Of a DNA stretch of 64,000 nt, positions 17,857 through 27,708 are shown piece after piece (within the stretch, counting starts at the first letter, position 1; the number at the start of each line of letters is the position of its first letter). A program made the translations under genes and the position numbers. Source of the stretch: Castellaniella sp035707805 (GTDB lineage Bacteria > Pseudomonadota > Gammaproteobacteria > Burkholderiales > Burkholderiaceae_B); contig DASSTS010000019.1 in assembly GCA_035707805.1 (NCBI GenBank), positions 62,001 to 126,000 on the forward strand, read 5' to 3'. The notes under the pieces are model-generated. The model was not told the DNA's origin. It did no database searches and saw only the letters and a program-made list of their open reading frames with translations.

Positions 17857-18345
17857 ATGCGCGCGCTGGGTCTGATTGATCGGGGCTTGTCCCGAGGGGT
17901 GTCCTGGGTGGCCCAGGGCTTGTTGTGGTCGGCCGTGGCCGCCGGTTTCTACCAGGTACTGGCGCGCTTTGTGCTGGAATCCCCCTCGGCCTGGTCCGAG
18001 GCCTGGACCCGGGCCGCGGTCATCTGGGCCGTCATGCTGGGCATGGCCCTGGCGTTCCGCCAGGGCGCCATGCTGGGCGTGGACCTGCTGCATAATCTGC
18101 TGGCGCCGCGCCGCGCCCGCCTGCTGGAACACGGGGTCCTGGTGATCGTGGTGGCTTTCCTGGGCTTCCTGGTCTGGATCGGCGCCGACATGACCTGGCG
18201 GGTGCGTTTCCAGGGCACCCCCAGCCTGGGCGTGTCGATCTCCTGGATCTATCTCTCCATTCCGATCGGGGCGCTGCTGGCCCTGTTCGGCGCCTTGGCC
18301 TACTGGGCCGAGGACGCCCGCGTCCCCTACGTCGAAACGGTCTAG
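17857..18345 (+). CDS. dctQ: TRAP transporter small permease (DctQ family)
   Basis: 162 residues, four hydrophobic segments, with the family's conserved region near SAWSEAWTRAAVIWAVMLG. I used the ATG at 17857, 7 bases after the dctP stop; a TTG at 17821 would overlap dctP. It lies between dctP and dctM in the standard order. Confidence 0.87.
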   Translation: MRALGLIDRGLSRGVSWVAQGLLWSAVAAGFYQVLARFVLESPSAWSEAWTRAAVIWAVMLGMALAFRQGAMLGVDLLHNLLAPRRARLLEHGVLVIVVAFLGFLVWIGADMTWRVRFQGTPSLGVSISWIYLSIPIGALLALFGALAYWAEDARVPYVETV

Positions 18346-18355
18346 GAGGCTGACC

Positions 18356-19633
18356 ATGTCGCAATTGATGGTCGTCTCCATGCTGCTGTTCTTCGGCCTG
18401 ACCGTGCCGGTGGCCGTGTCCATCGGCCTGGCCTCCATGGTCGGCGTGGGCTTCGACGGGCACCTGACCTGGCTGGTCATCGCCCAGCAGCTGTATGCCT
18501 CCCTGGACAAATATCCCCTGGTCGCCGTGCCGTTCTTCATCCTGGCCGGCAACCTGATGGAGGAAGGCGGGATTTCCGAACGCATGGTCGAGTTCGCCAA
18601 GAGCGTGGTGGGCGGGGTGCAGGGCGGCCTGGCCTGCAGCTGCGTGCTGACCTGCATGATCTTCGCGGCGGTGGCCGGATCCAGCGTGGCCACGACCTTC
18701 GCCGTGGGGGCCATCCTGATCCCGGCCATGGTCAAGCACGGCTATCCGGCGCCCTTTGCCGCGTCCCTGCAGGCCTCGGCGGCCGAGCTCGGGGTCATCA
18801 TCCCGCCCTCGATCCCCATGATCCTGTACGCGGTGTCCACGGATACGTCCGTGGGCGAGGTCTTCATTTCCGGCATCGGGCCGGGCATCCTGATCGTGCT
18901 GGGCCTGATGACCTACGTCTGGCTGTACGCCCGGCGCAACGGCCTGGGCAAGCGCGACGGCGAGAACCGCCTGCCGGTCTGGACGGCGTTCCGGAAGGCC
19001 TGGTGGGCCCTGCTGATGCCGGTGATCATCCTGGGCGGCATCTACGGCGGCGTCTTCACGCCCACCGAGGCCTCGGCCGTGGCCGTGGTCTACGCGCTGT
19101 TCGTGGGCATCTTCGTCTACCGCCGGCTGAACCTGTCCACGCTGGGCCGCACCTTCCACCGGTCGGTGGTGTCCACGGCCATCATCATGTTCATCATCGC
19201 CAATGCGGGCGTGTTCGGCTTCCTGCTGAACCGCGCCGGCGTGCCGATGATGCTGGGCGAGTGGCTCAGCCACCTGTTCGGCAGCGAGGTCACCTTCCTG
19301 CTGGGCATGAACGTGGCGCTGTTCATCATCGGCATGTTCATCGAGACGTCCGCGTCCATCGTCGTGCTGGCTCCGCTGCTGCTGCCGGTGGCCATCCAGT
19401 TCGGCGTCGATCCGGCGCACTTCGGCGTCATCATGGTGGTCAACCTGGCGCTGGGCATGGTCACGCCGCCCTTCGGCGTGAACCTGTTCGCCGCCTGCAC
19501 GGTGGCCAAGGTGCCCATCGAACGCCTGATCCGGCCCCTGCTGCCTTTCGTGGGGGTGGTGCTGGCCTGCCTGATGGTGATCACCTACTGGCCGGACCTG
19601 TCGCTGTATTTCCGCGACCTGGTGTACCGCTAG
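18356..19633 (+). CDS. dctM: TRAP transporter large permease (DctM family)
   Basis: 425-residue, roughly 12-helix permease. It shows KYPLVAVPFFILAGNLMEEGG, AAVAGSSVATTFAVGA, ELGVIIPPSIPMILYAV and GVFTPTEASAVAVVYALF, all typical of DctM. The ATG at 18356 is preceded by AGGAGG. It converges with topB and the gap holds two hairpins. It is only distantly similar to the dctM at 9522-10820, so the two TRAP systems are not a recent duplication. Confidence 0.93.
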   Translation: MSQLMVVSMLLFFGLTVPVAVSIGLASMVGVGFDGHLTWLVIAQQLYASLDKYPLVAVPFFILAGNLMEEGGISERMVEFAKSVVGGVQGGLACSCVLTCMIFAAVAGSSVATTFAVGAILIPAMVKHGYPAPFAASLQASAAELGVIIPPSIPMILYAVSTDTSVGEVFISGIGPGILIVLGLMTYVWLYARRNGLGKRDGENRLPVWTAFRKAWWALLMPVIILGGIYGGVFTPTEASAVAVVYALFVGIFVYRRLNLSTLGRTFHRSVVSTAIIMFIIANAGVFGFLLNRAGVPMMLGEWLSHLFGSEVTFLLGMNVALFIIGMFIETSASIVVLAPLLLPVAIQFGVDPAHFGVIMVVNLALGMVTPPFGVNLFAACTVAKVPIERLIRPLLPFVGVVLACLMVITYWPDLSLYFRDLVYR

Positions 19634-19640
19634 CGGATCC

Positions 19641-19701
19641 GGCCGGGCGTGGCCCGGCCTCGGTCGTCAAGGGTATCGGGCGGATCCAGGATCCGCCCGA
19701 T
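19641..19701. terminator. Double hairpin between convergent dctM and topB
   Basis: GGCCGGGC/GCCCGGCC (19641-19648 / 19652-19659) is followed by a 13-bp inverted repeat, 19675-19687 with 19689-19701, built around ATCGGGCGGATCC. The second arm is followed on the plus strand by GTCTTT. It sits between two convergent stop codons and fits a bidirectional terminator. Confidence 0.65.
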
Positions 19702-19706
19702 GTCTT

Positions 19707-22388
19707 TCAGAACGCGGGGCCGTCGTCGTCCGTGGCGGCGGCTTTCTTGCGCGTCCCGCGGGCCGCGGGCTTGGCGGGTTTCGCCGGCTTGGCGGCCTTG
19801 GCACTGGCAGCCTTGCCGGTCTTGGGGGCCGCCTTGGCCGTCGTGCCGGTGCCGGCGGCCGTCTTGGCGCCGGCGGACCGGGCCGTGCCGGCCTTGGCGC
19901 CGGTCTTCCCGTTGGCCGCCTTGGCGCCCGCCTTGGGCGGCCGTGCCTCGAACTCGAACCCGATCTTGCCGTCGGCCTGGCGCACCAGGTAGGCCTTGAA
20001 CTTGCGGTTGGTGCGGCTGGACACGAAACCGTCGAACAGGTCGGTCTTGCCCGTGGCCAGCAGCTGGGTCATCTGGGCGGCGGGGATCTCCTGCTGCAGG
20101 ATGATCTTGCCGCTGCGGAAGGTGCAGGTCTTCTCCGGCCCGACCGCGTGCTCGCAGACGTAGTTCATGCCGTGCTCGTAGACCTGGCCCTTGCACTTGG
20201 GGCAGGGCCCCAGCGGCGTCTGGCCGGAAAAGTCGACCGCCTCGGCGTCCTCGTCCTCTTTCTGGCCGAAATCGAATTCCAGCTTGAACTCGTCGCTGAT
20301 GCGCAGCACCGCGGCGAAGGGGCGCCCCATCTTGCTGATGAAGCCGGTCAGCGGGCCGAGCTCGCGTTTCTGCAGCAGTTCCTCGACCTCGGAAATCTCG
20401 AAGGTGCGCCCGCCCGGATGCTTGCCGATCGAGAAGTCGCAGGCCGTGCAGGCGTAGCGCCGGTAGTTTTCCTTGACCACCCCGCCGCATTTCGGGCAGG
20501 GGGTCTCCAGGGTGGCGTAGTCGCCGGGCACGGTGTCGCGTTCGTATTCCTTGGCCCGCTTGACGATCACCTGGGTCATCTGCGCGATCTCGCGCATGAA
20601 GGATTCGCGGTCCAGCTGGCGCTGCTCGATCAGCTTGAGCTGGTGCTCCCATTCGCCGGTCAGTTCCGGCGAGGTCAGTTCGTTGACCCCCAGGCCTGAC
20701 AGCAGGGTCATGAGTTGGCGCGCCTTGGCGCTGGGAATCAGGTCGCGGCCCTCGCGGCGCAGGTAGCCCTCGTTCAGTAGTCCTTCGATGATGGCGGCCC
20801 GCGTCGCCGGCGTGCCCAGGCCGCGCTCGGACATGGCCTCGCGCAGCGCCTCGTCGTCGACGAGCTTGCCGGCGCCTTCCATGGCCGACAGCAGGGTGGC
20901 TTCGTTGAAGCGCGCGGGCGGCTTGGTCGCCAGGCCGCGGGCCTCGATGTCCTCGGTGCGCACGCGCTCGCCTTCCGCGACCGCCACCAGGGATCCGTCC
21001 TCGCCCTGGGCCTCGCGGCCGTAGATGGCCAGCCAGCCCGGAGAGACCAGGACCTTGCCCTCGGTCTTGAAATGATGGCCCGAGACCTGCGTGATGCGCG
21101 TGGTGACGCGGAACTCGGCCGCCGGGAAGAACACCGCCAGGAAGCGCCGGGCGATCAGCTCGTAGATCTTGAATTCGGCGTCGCTGAGTTCGCGGGGCAC
21201 CTGCAGCGTCGGGATGATGGCGAAGTGGTCCGAGACCTTCTGGTCGTCGAAGATGCGCCGGTTGGGCTTGACCCAGCTCTGCTCCACGACCTGGGCGGCG
21301 AACGGCCGCACCGAGCGGGCCACCCCCGAATCGCTGGCGGACAGCACCTGCATGGTCTCCCGCACCGTGCCGACGTAGTCCTGCGGCAGGTAGCGCGAAT
21401 CCGTCCGGGGGTAGGTCAGGGCCTTGTGGCGTTCGTACAGGGTCTGGGCCAGCGCCAGGGTGGTCTTGGCCGAAAAGCCGAAGCGCGAGTTGGCCTCGCG
21501 CTGCAGGGTGGTCAGGTCGAACAGCGCCGGCGACGTCTGGGTGCTGGGCTTGGATTCCTCGGACACCACGCCCGCCTGGCCCCGGCAGGCGCTGACGACG
21601 CTGTGCGCCGCGCTGGCCGACCACAGGCGCGAATCGCGGGCGTCGGGGTCCTGTTCGTTTTTCTTGAAGCCGGGATCGAACCAGCGGCCCTCGTAGAGGC
21701 CCGCCGCCGCCACGAAGGTGGCGTGGACCTCCCAGTAGTCGCGGCTGACGAATTGCCGGATGCGGTCCTCGCGCTCCATGACGATGGCCAGGGTCGGGGT
21801 CTGCACGCGCCCGACGGGCGTCTTGAAGAAGCCGCCGTCCTTGCTGTTGAAGGCCGTCATGGCGCGCGTGCCGTTGATGCCGACCAGCCAGTCCGCCTCG
21901 GCGCGCGAGCGGGCGGCGGCCTCGAGGGGTTTCATCGTGTCGTCGTCGCGCAGGTTGGCGAAGGCCTCGCGGATGGCCGCCTGGGTCATGGAACGCAGCC
22001 ACAGCCGCTGGATCGGCTTTTTCACGCCCGCGTACTGGACGATGTAGCGGAAGATCAGCTCGCCCTCGCGGCCCGCGTCGCAGGCGTTGATGACCGCGCC
22101 CACGTCCTTGCGCTTGAGCAGCTTGACCAGCAGTTTCAGGCGCTCGGACGAACGCTTGTCGGTGGGGCCGAGCTCGAACTGCGGGGGAATGACGGGCAGG
22201 TGGGCGAAACTCCATTTGCCGCGCACCGGGTCGTTGGGCGCCACCAGGCTGAGCAGGTGGCCGACGCTGGACGAGAGGACGAACTGTTCGCTCTCGAAGT
22301 AGTCGCCTTCGCGGGTGAAACCGCCCAGCGCGCGGGAGATATCCAGGGCAACCGACGGCTTTTCAGCAATAATCAGAGTTTTGGTCAT
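19707..22388 (-). CDS. topB: DNA topoisomerase III
   Basis: 893-residue type IA topoisomerase that relaxes and decatenates DNA. It has an N-terminal TOPRIM domain (TLIIAEKPSVALDI; DAGREGELIFR) and the catalytic Tyr at about 326 in LTYPRTDSRYLP. Two C-terminal zinc-ribbon-like modules follow (CPKCGG...CTAC and CPKCKG...C...C). The last 50 or so residues are a Lys/Ala/Thr-rich basic tail like histone H1 tails, probably for DNA binding. The start is the ATG at 22388 (MTKTLIIAEKP); an ATG at 22415 would add nine residues with no conservation. Single-gene unit. Confidence 0.95.
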   Translation of the reverse strand: MTKTLIIAEKPSVALDISRALGGFTREGDYFESEQFVLSSSVGHLLSLVAPNDPVRGKWSFAHLPVIPPQFELGPTDKRSSERLKLLVKLLKRKDVGAVINACDAGREGELIFRYIVQYAGVKKPIQRLWLRSMTQAAIREAFANLRDDDTMKPLEAAARSRAEADWLVGINGTRAMTAFNSKDGGFFKTPVGRVQTPTLAIVMEREDRIRQFVSRDYWEVHATFVAAAGLYEGRWFDPGFKKNEQDPDARDSRLWSASAAHSVVSACRGQAGVVSEESKPSTQTSPALFDLTTLQREANSRFGFSAKTTLALAQTLYERHKALTYPRTDSRYLPQDYVGTVRETMQVLSASDSGVARSVRPFAAQVVEQSWVKPNRRIFDDQKVSDHFAIIPTLQVPRELSDAEFKIYELIARRFLAVFFPAAEFRVTTRITQVSGHHFKTEGKVLVSPGWLAIYGREAQGEDGSLVAVAEGERVRTEDIEARGLATKPPARFNEATLLSAMEGAGKLVDDEALREAMSERGLGTPATRAAIIEGLLNEGYLRREGRDLIPSAKARQLMTLLSGLGVNELTSPELTGEWEHQLKLIEQRQLDRESFMREIAQMTQVIVKRAKEYERDTVPGDYATLETPCPKCGGVVKENYRRYACTACDFSIGKHPGGRTFEISEVEELLQKRELGPLTGFISKMGRPFAAVLRISDEFKLEFDFGQKEDEDAEAVDFSGQTPLGPCPKCKGQVYEHGMNYVCEHAVGPEKTCTFRSGKIILQQEIPAAQMTQLLATGKTDLFDGFVSSRTNRKFKAYLVRQADGKIGFEFEARPPKAGAKAANGKTGAKAGTARSAGAKTAAGTGTTAKAAPKTGKAASAKAAKPAKPAKPAARGTRKKAAATDDDGPAF

Positions 22389-22702
22389 GGGGTTCCATTG
22401 GCGGCCGTTTTGCAACCACGATAGCGCGGATCATACGAGGGGGCTCCTCAGCATGCAAGTCGCCGCGCCCCGGCCCGCATGCGCCGGACCCGCCCGGCGG
22501 CGGCGCCCGGAGGTCCGGAACGCCCGCCGGCCGGCGTCCGGAATTGCATTCTTTCTATTAGGGTAAGCCATAGGCCTGCCTGTCTGTTTGGGATACGGTG
22601 ATGTCCGTAATTGATCTGTAAGGAAGCCGGGACAGTCTCTAACATGCCTTCAGTCGGTGCGCTCGGACGCGCCGGTTGATAGCTCTCATGGAGGAGACCC
22701 TC
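22389..22702. other. topB-livK divergent intergenic region
   Basis: 314 bases without a gene I can support. The half near topB is GC-rich. Around 22540-22620 it becomes AT-richer and holds TACGG N6 CCGTA (22594-22609), a possible operator. No convincing -35/-10 pair was found. Confidence 0.5.
22594..22609. promoter_or_regulatory. Possible operator palindrome upstream of livK
   Basis: TACGG, six bases, CCGTA: a 5-bp inverted repeat about 95 bases before the livK start. It is short enough to be chance; no regulator is assigned. Confidence 0.25.
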
Positions 22703-23944
22703 ATGAAATCACATTCTGTTCTGAAGATGTCGCTGTTGCCCGGCCTGCTGTTCGCTTCCGCCGTGGCGACGGCCGCCCCCGTCAAGATCGCCCTGGTGGA
22801 GACGCTGTCCGGTCCCCAGGCGGCCACGGGCCTGACCTACCGCTCCGCCGTGCGCTACGCCGTGGACCGCATCAACGCGGATGGCGGCTGGCACGGGCAA
22901 CCGCTCGAACTGCTGGAATACGACAACCAGGGCGGCCCGGCCGGCGCCGCCGACAAGCTGAAAGCCGCCATCTCCGACGGCGCGCAGATCGTCGTGCAGG
23001 GGGCCTCGTCCGCCATCGGCGGCCAGATCACGGAGGACGTCCGGAAATGGGACCTGCGCAACCCCGGCCGTGAACTGATCTACCTGAACGTGGGCGCCGA
23101 GGCGCAGTCGCTGACCGGCGACAAGTGCCAGTTCTACCATTTCCGCGTTGCCGGCAACGCGCCGATGCGGGTCAAGGCGCTGGTGGCCGGCATGAAGCAG
23201 GACAATGCCCTGGGCACGCGGGTCTATTCGATCAACCAGAACTATTCCTGGGGCCAGGACATGGAGCACGCCATCGTCGACGCCGCAGCGTCCGGCGGCT
23301 ATACGGTGGTCGAGAAAACGCTGCACGATGTCGGCAAGATCCAGGACTTCTCGCCTTATGTGAACAAGATCGCCGCCGCCAAGGCCGACACCGTGATGAC
23401 CGGCAACTGGGGCAGCGACCTGCTGCTGCTGATGAAGGCCGCCAAGGCGGCGGGCCTCAAGGCCCGGTTCGGCACGGTCTACCTGGACCAGCCCGGCAAC
23501 ATCGCCAACGCCGGCGACATCGCCCTGGGCGACTATGTCGCGCAGACCTTCAATCCGGAGGCGGGCGGCGAGGCCGGCGCGGCGTTCGTGCAGGACTACC
23601 AGTCCAAGATGGGCCATGCGCCGACCTTCATCGAACCCCAGACCGTCTTCGGCATGCTGCTGGTAGGCGAGGCCCTGAAGCAGGTGCCGGCCGGCGAGAA
23701 GCTGGACGTGCGCAAGCTCGCCCTGGCGCTGGAAAAGGCCTCGATCGAAACGCCCATGGGCACGCTCAGCATGCGGGCCGACGACCACCAGGCCCTGCTG
23801 CCGCTGGCCGTGTCGGTCGTGTCGCGCGATGCCAAATACAAGGCCGACGGCACGGACCTGGGCTTCAAGCCGGTGAAGCGGTTCACGGCGCAGGAAGCCG
23901 CCGTGCCCGCCCAGTCGACCTGCAAGATGCAGCGCCCGGGCTGA
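22703..23944 (+). CDS. Branched-chain-type ABC transporter substrate-binding protein
   Basis: 413-residue periplasmic binding protein of the LivK/Leu-Ile-Val-binding superfamily. The signal peptide covers about residues 1-23, ending ASAVATA-APVKIALV. The mature protein opens with IALVETLSGPQAATGLTYRSAVRYAVD, as in receptors for amides and aromatic or organic acids. The ATG at 22703 follows GGAGGAGACC; earlier ATGs at 22676 and 22688 lack conservation. First gene of a livKHMGF-type importer whose last gene abuts a BKACE enzyme, so the ligand may be a carnitine- or beta-hydroxy-acid-like compound rather than leucine (inference). Confidence 0.88.
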   Translation: MKSHSVLKMSLLPGLLFASAVATAAPVKIALVETLSGPQAATGLTYRSAVRYAVDRINADGGWHGQPLELLEYDNQGGPAGAADKLKAAISDGAQIVVQGASSAIGGQITEDVRKWDLRNPGRELIYLNVGAEAQSLTGDKCQFYHFRVAGNAPMRVKALVAGMKQDNALGTRVYSINQNYSWGQDMEHAIVDAAASGGYTVVEKTLHDVGKIQDFSPYVNKIAAAKADTVMTGNWGSDLLLLMKAAKAAGLKARFGTVYLDQPGNIANAGDIALGDYVAQTFNPEAGGEAGAAFVQDYQSKMGHAPTFIEPQTVFGMLLVGEALKQVPAGEKLDVRKLALALEKASIETPMGTLSMRADDHQALLPLAVSVVSRDAKYKADGTDLGFKPVKRFTAQEAAVPAQSTCKMQRPG

Positions 23945-23969
23945 GGCCGCCTGGAATCCGGGGGACGTC

Positions 23970-24908
23970 ATGGAACATCTCGCAACGCCGCTGCTGAACG
24001 GCGTCGTCTACGGCCTGCTCCTGTTCATGGTGTCGGCCGGATTGACGCTCATCTTCGGCATGATGGGCATCCTGAACTTCGCGCATGCCTCGTTCTACAT
24101 GCTGGGGGCGTACTTCGCGTACGCCTTGCAGGGGATCGTCGGTTTCTGGCCGGCGATCGCCATCGCCCCGCTGCTGGTCGGGGGCATCGGCATCCTGGTC
24201 GAGCGCTACATCCTGAGACGGGTGCACCGGCACGGGCATGCCCACGAGTTGCTGATCACTTTCGGCCTGTCCTTCATCATCGCCGAACTGATCAAGCTGT
24301 TCTTCGGCGACTATCCCGTGAACTTCCGCGTGCCGGCGGACCTGGACTTCTCGGCCTTCACGCTGGGGGGGCTGGATTATCCGGCCTACCGCCTGTTCAT
24401 GGGCATCGTCGCCATCCTGATGTTCGTGGTGATCTACCTGCTGCTGTCGCGCACCCGCGTGGGCATCATCGTGCGCTCGGCCATCCACCGGCCCCAGATG
24501 GCCGAGGCGCTGGGCCACAACGTGCCGCGCGTCTTCATGGGGGTGTTCGGCGTGGGCGCCGCCATGGCCGGGCTGGCGGGCGCCGTGGCCGGCGCGTTCT
24601 ACACCACCAGCCCCAACATGGCGCTGGAGCTGGGCGTGCTGGTGTTCGTGGTGGTGGTGATCGGCGGCCTGGGCTCGCTGGAGGGCGCGATGCTGGCCTC
24701 GCTGCTGATCGGGGTGGTGACCTCGGTGGCGGTGGGCATCGACGCCACGCCGGCGGATCTGCTGGCCCTGGTGGGCATCGGCGACCCGGCGCATGCCCAG
24801 GGCATCCTGGCGCTGAAGGTCTCCAGCCTTGCCGCGAGCCTGCCCTTCGCCCTGATGCTGCTCGTGCTGCTGGTGCGCCCCAGCGGGCTCATGGGCGAGA
24901 AGGAGTAA
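23970..24908 (+). CDS. livH: ABC transporter permease, LivH family
   Basis: 312-residue permease with about eight membrane segments. It opens LNGVVYGLLLFMVSAGLTLIFG and carries MGILNFAHASFYMLGAY and VFVVVVIGGLGSLEGA, the LivH signatures. The ATG at 23970 lies 25 bases after the receptor gene; livM begins 4 bases after its stop. Confidence 0.93.
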   Translation: MEHLATPLLNGVVYGLLLFMVSAGLTLIFGMMGILNFAHASFYMLGAYFAYALQGIVGFWPAIAIAPLLVGGIGILVERYILRRVHRHGHAHELLITFGLSFIIAELIKLFFGDYPVNFRVPADLDFSAFTLGGLDYPAYRLFMGIVAILMFVVIYLLLSRTRVGIIVRSAIHRPQMAEALGHNVPRVFMGVFGVGAAMAGLAGAVAGAFYTTSPNMALELGVLVFVVVVIGGLGSLEGAMLASLLIGVVTSVAVGIDATPADLLALVGIGDPAHAQGILALKVSSLAASLPFALMLLVLLVRPSGLMGEKE

Positions 24909-24912
24909 GTCC

Positions 24913-26192
24913 ATGAAAACGCGCATCATCCTGCTGGCCGCGGGCGTGGCCGCCCTGGCCGCCGCGCCCCTGGCGCTGTCCGATGGCCTGGTGAACGCGG
25001 CGATCTCCATGCTGATCGCCGCCCTGTTCGCCTGCGCCTACAACCTGCTGTGCGGTTACACCGGCATGCTGTCCTTCGGCCATTCCGCCTATTTCGGCGT
25101 GGGCGCCTTCGCCACCGTTCATGCTATGAACGCATTGGGCGGGGCGGGGCTGCTGCCCACGCCCTGGATGCCGCTGGCCGGTGCGGCGGGCGGCCTGCTG
25201 GCCGGCCTCGCGGCCGGCTGGTTCTCGACCCAGCGCACGGGGGCGTATTTCGCCATGATCACGCTGGCCATCGCCGAGCTGCTGCACGCCATCGCGCCGC
25301 AACTCAAGGACGTCTTCGGCGGCGAGGCCGGCATCTCGACCATGCGCATGCCCGCCTGGGGCCTGAGCTTCGGCTCGACCGTGGAGGTCTATTACCTGAC
25401 CCTGGCGTGGGTCCTGGCGAGCCTGGCGCTGCTGTACCTGCTGACCCGCACGCCGCTCGGGCGCCTCGCCCTGGGGCTGCGCGAGAACGGCCATCGCCTG
25501 CGTTTCCTGGGCTACGACGTGCATCGCATCAGCGTCCTGATCTTCGCCCTGTCGGGCATGTTCTCCGGCATCGCCGGCGGCCTGCAGGTCCTGAGCAACG
25601 AATCCGCCAACTACGTCGTGTTCAATACCTCCTTGTCCGCCGCCGTGGTGCTCAACACCTATATCGGCGGGGTCCACGCCTTCCTGGGACCCGCCCTGGG
25701 GGCTGCGCTGGTGACGTTCTTCGGCTACGCGGTGTCCGACCTGACGCAGTCCTGGCTGCTGTACCAGGGCGCGCTGTTCGTCCTGGTCATCATGTTCATG
25801 CCCACGGGCCTGGCCGGCCTGCTGGAGCTGACCGGCGCCTTCGTGCGGCGCTACGGCCCGCGGGCGGTGGCGCCCTGCGCCGGCCTCTACCTGCTGGCGG
25901 GTTCGGCATTCGCCGCCGCCACGGTCTTCCTGACGGAGTTGCTGCAGCGGCTGTTCTCGCAGGACTACCAGAATCTGGCGCGGGCGGCGGGCGCCTGGAA
26001 ATGGCCGGCGGTCGAGCTGTTCGGCCGCGAATGGCCGCCCCTGGGCGTTTGGACCTGGCTGACGCCGGCGGCGCTGGTGGCGCTGGGCTGGCTCTGCTGG
26101 CGGGCGGGCTCGGCCGCCGCCGGCCGCCTGCGCGATGCGGAGCCGGTGACGCAGGATCCCGCGGCCGGCGCAATGAGCGCACGGAGGCTGAC

Positions 26193-26196
<4 letters not shown>
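24913..26196 (+). CDS. livM: ABC transporter permease, LivM family, with C-terminal extension
   Basis: 427 residues; typical LivM proteins are nearer 320-350. The core shows the conserved LLCGYTGMLSFGHSAYFGVGA and GLRENGHRLRFLGYD. After GLAGLLELTGAF (near residue 302) the chain continues for about 125 residues with two further hydrophobic segments (LYLLAGSAFAAATVFLTE and LTPAALVALGWLCW). The stop overlaps the next start (ATGA), so the extension is translated in frame with good coding character. The role of the tail is unknown. Confidence 0.9.
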
Positions 26197-26944
<748 letters not shown>

Positions 26945-26948
<4 letters not shown>

Positions 26949-27667
26949 GCATGGAAGACACTCCGGTGCTGCGCGTGCAGGACCTGCATGCCCACTACGG
27001 CAAGAGCCATGTGCTGCGCGGCGTGAGCTTCGACGTGCGGCCGCGCGAGGTGATCGGGCTGGTGGGGCGCAACGGCTCGGGCCGGTCCACGACGCTGAAG
27101 GCCATCATGGGCCTGCTGCCGCCGACCTCGGGCGAGGTCGCGCTGGGCGGGCGCGCGCTGGCGGGGCGCCGGCCCTACGAGATCGCCCGCGCCGGCATCG
27201 CCTACGTGCCGGAAGAACGCGAGGTCTTCGCCAACCTGACGGTCGACGAGAACCTGCGCATGGGCGAGCAGCCCTGCCCTCCGGGGGTTCCCGAGTGGAC
27301 GGTGGCGCAGATGTTCGACTATTTCCCGCGCCTGAAGGAACGGCGCGACACACTGGCGGGCAGCCTGTCGGGCGGCGAGCAGCAGATGCTGACGATCTGC
27401 CGGTCGCTGCTGGGCAACCCGAGGGTGCTGCTGATCGACGAGCCCACCGAGGGCCTGGCGCCGCAGATCGTCGCCGCGGTCAGCGACTGCATCGCGGACA
27501 TCCACCGGCGCGGCGTGTCGGTCGTGCTGGTGGAACAGAAGCTGACCATCGCGCTGCGCGTGTCCACCCGCATGTGCGTGATGGGCCACGGCCGCATCGT
27601 GCGCGAGGGCACGCCGCAGGAAATCGCCGGAAATGAGGAACTGCTCGCGCAATGGCTGGCGGTTTGA
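26945..27667 (+). CDS. livF: ABC transporter ATPase, LivF family (Walker A Lys replaced by Arg)
   Basis: 240 residues. It has the LivF arrangement: Walker A region VGRNGSGRST at about 40-49, signature SLSGGEQQML and Walker B RVLLIDEPTEGLAP. The Walker A lysine position (residue 47) is Arg, codon CGG at 27083-27085, where the consensus is GxxGxGKS/T. The LivG partner keeps a normal Lys. Such a change usually impairs ATP hydrolysis, but a LivF subgroup with Arg may exist. The start overlaps the livG stop (ATGA). Confidence 0.92.
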
Positions 27668-27708
27668 ACCTGCGGCCCCCGGCCGCGCCGATGTCTGGAA
27701 ACGCAAAC

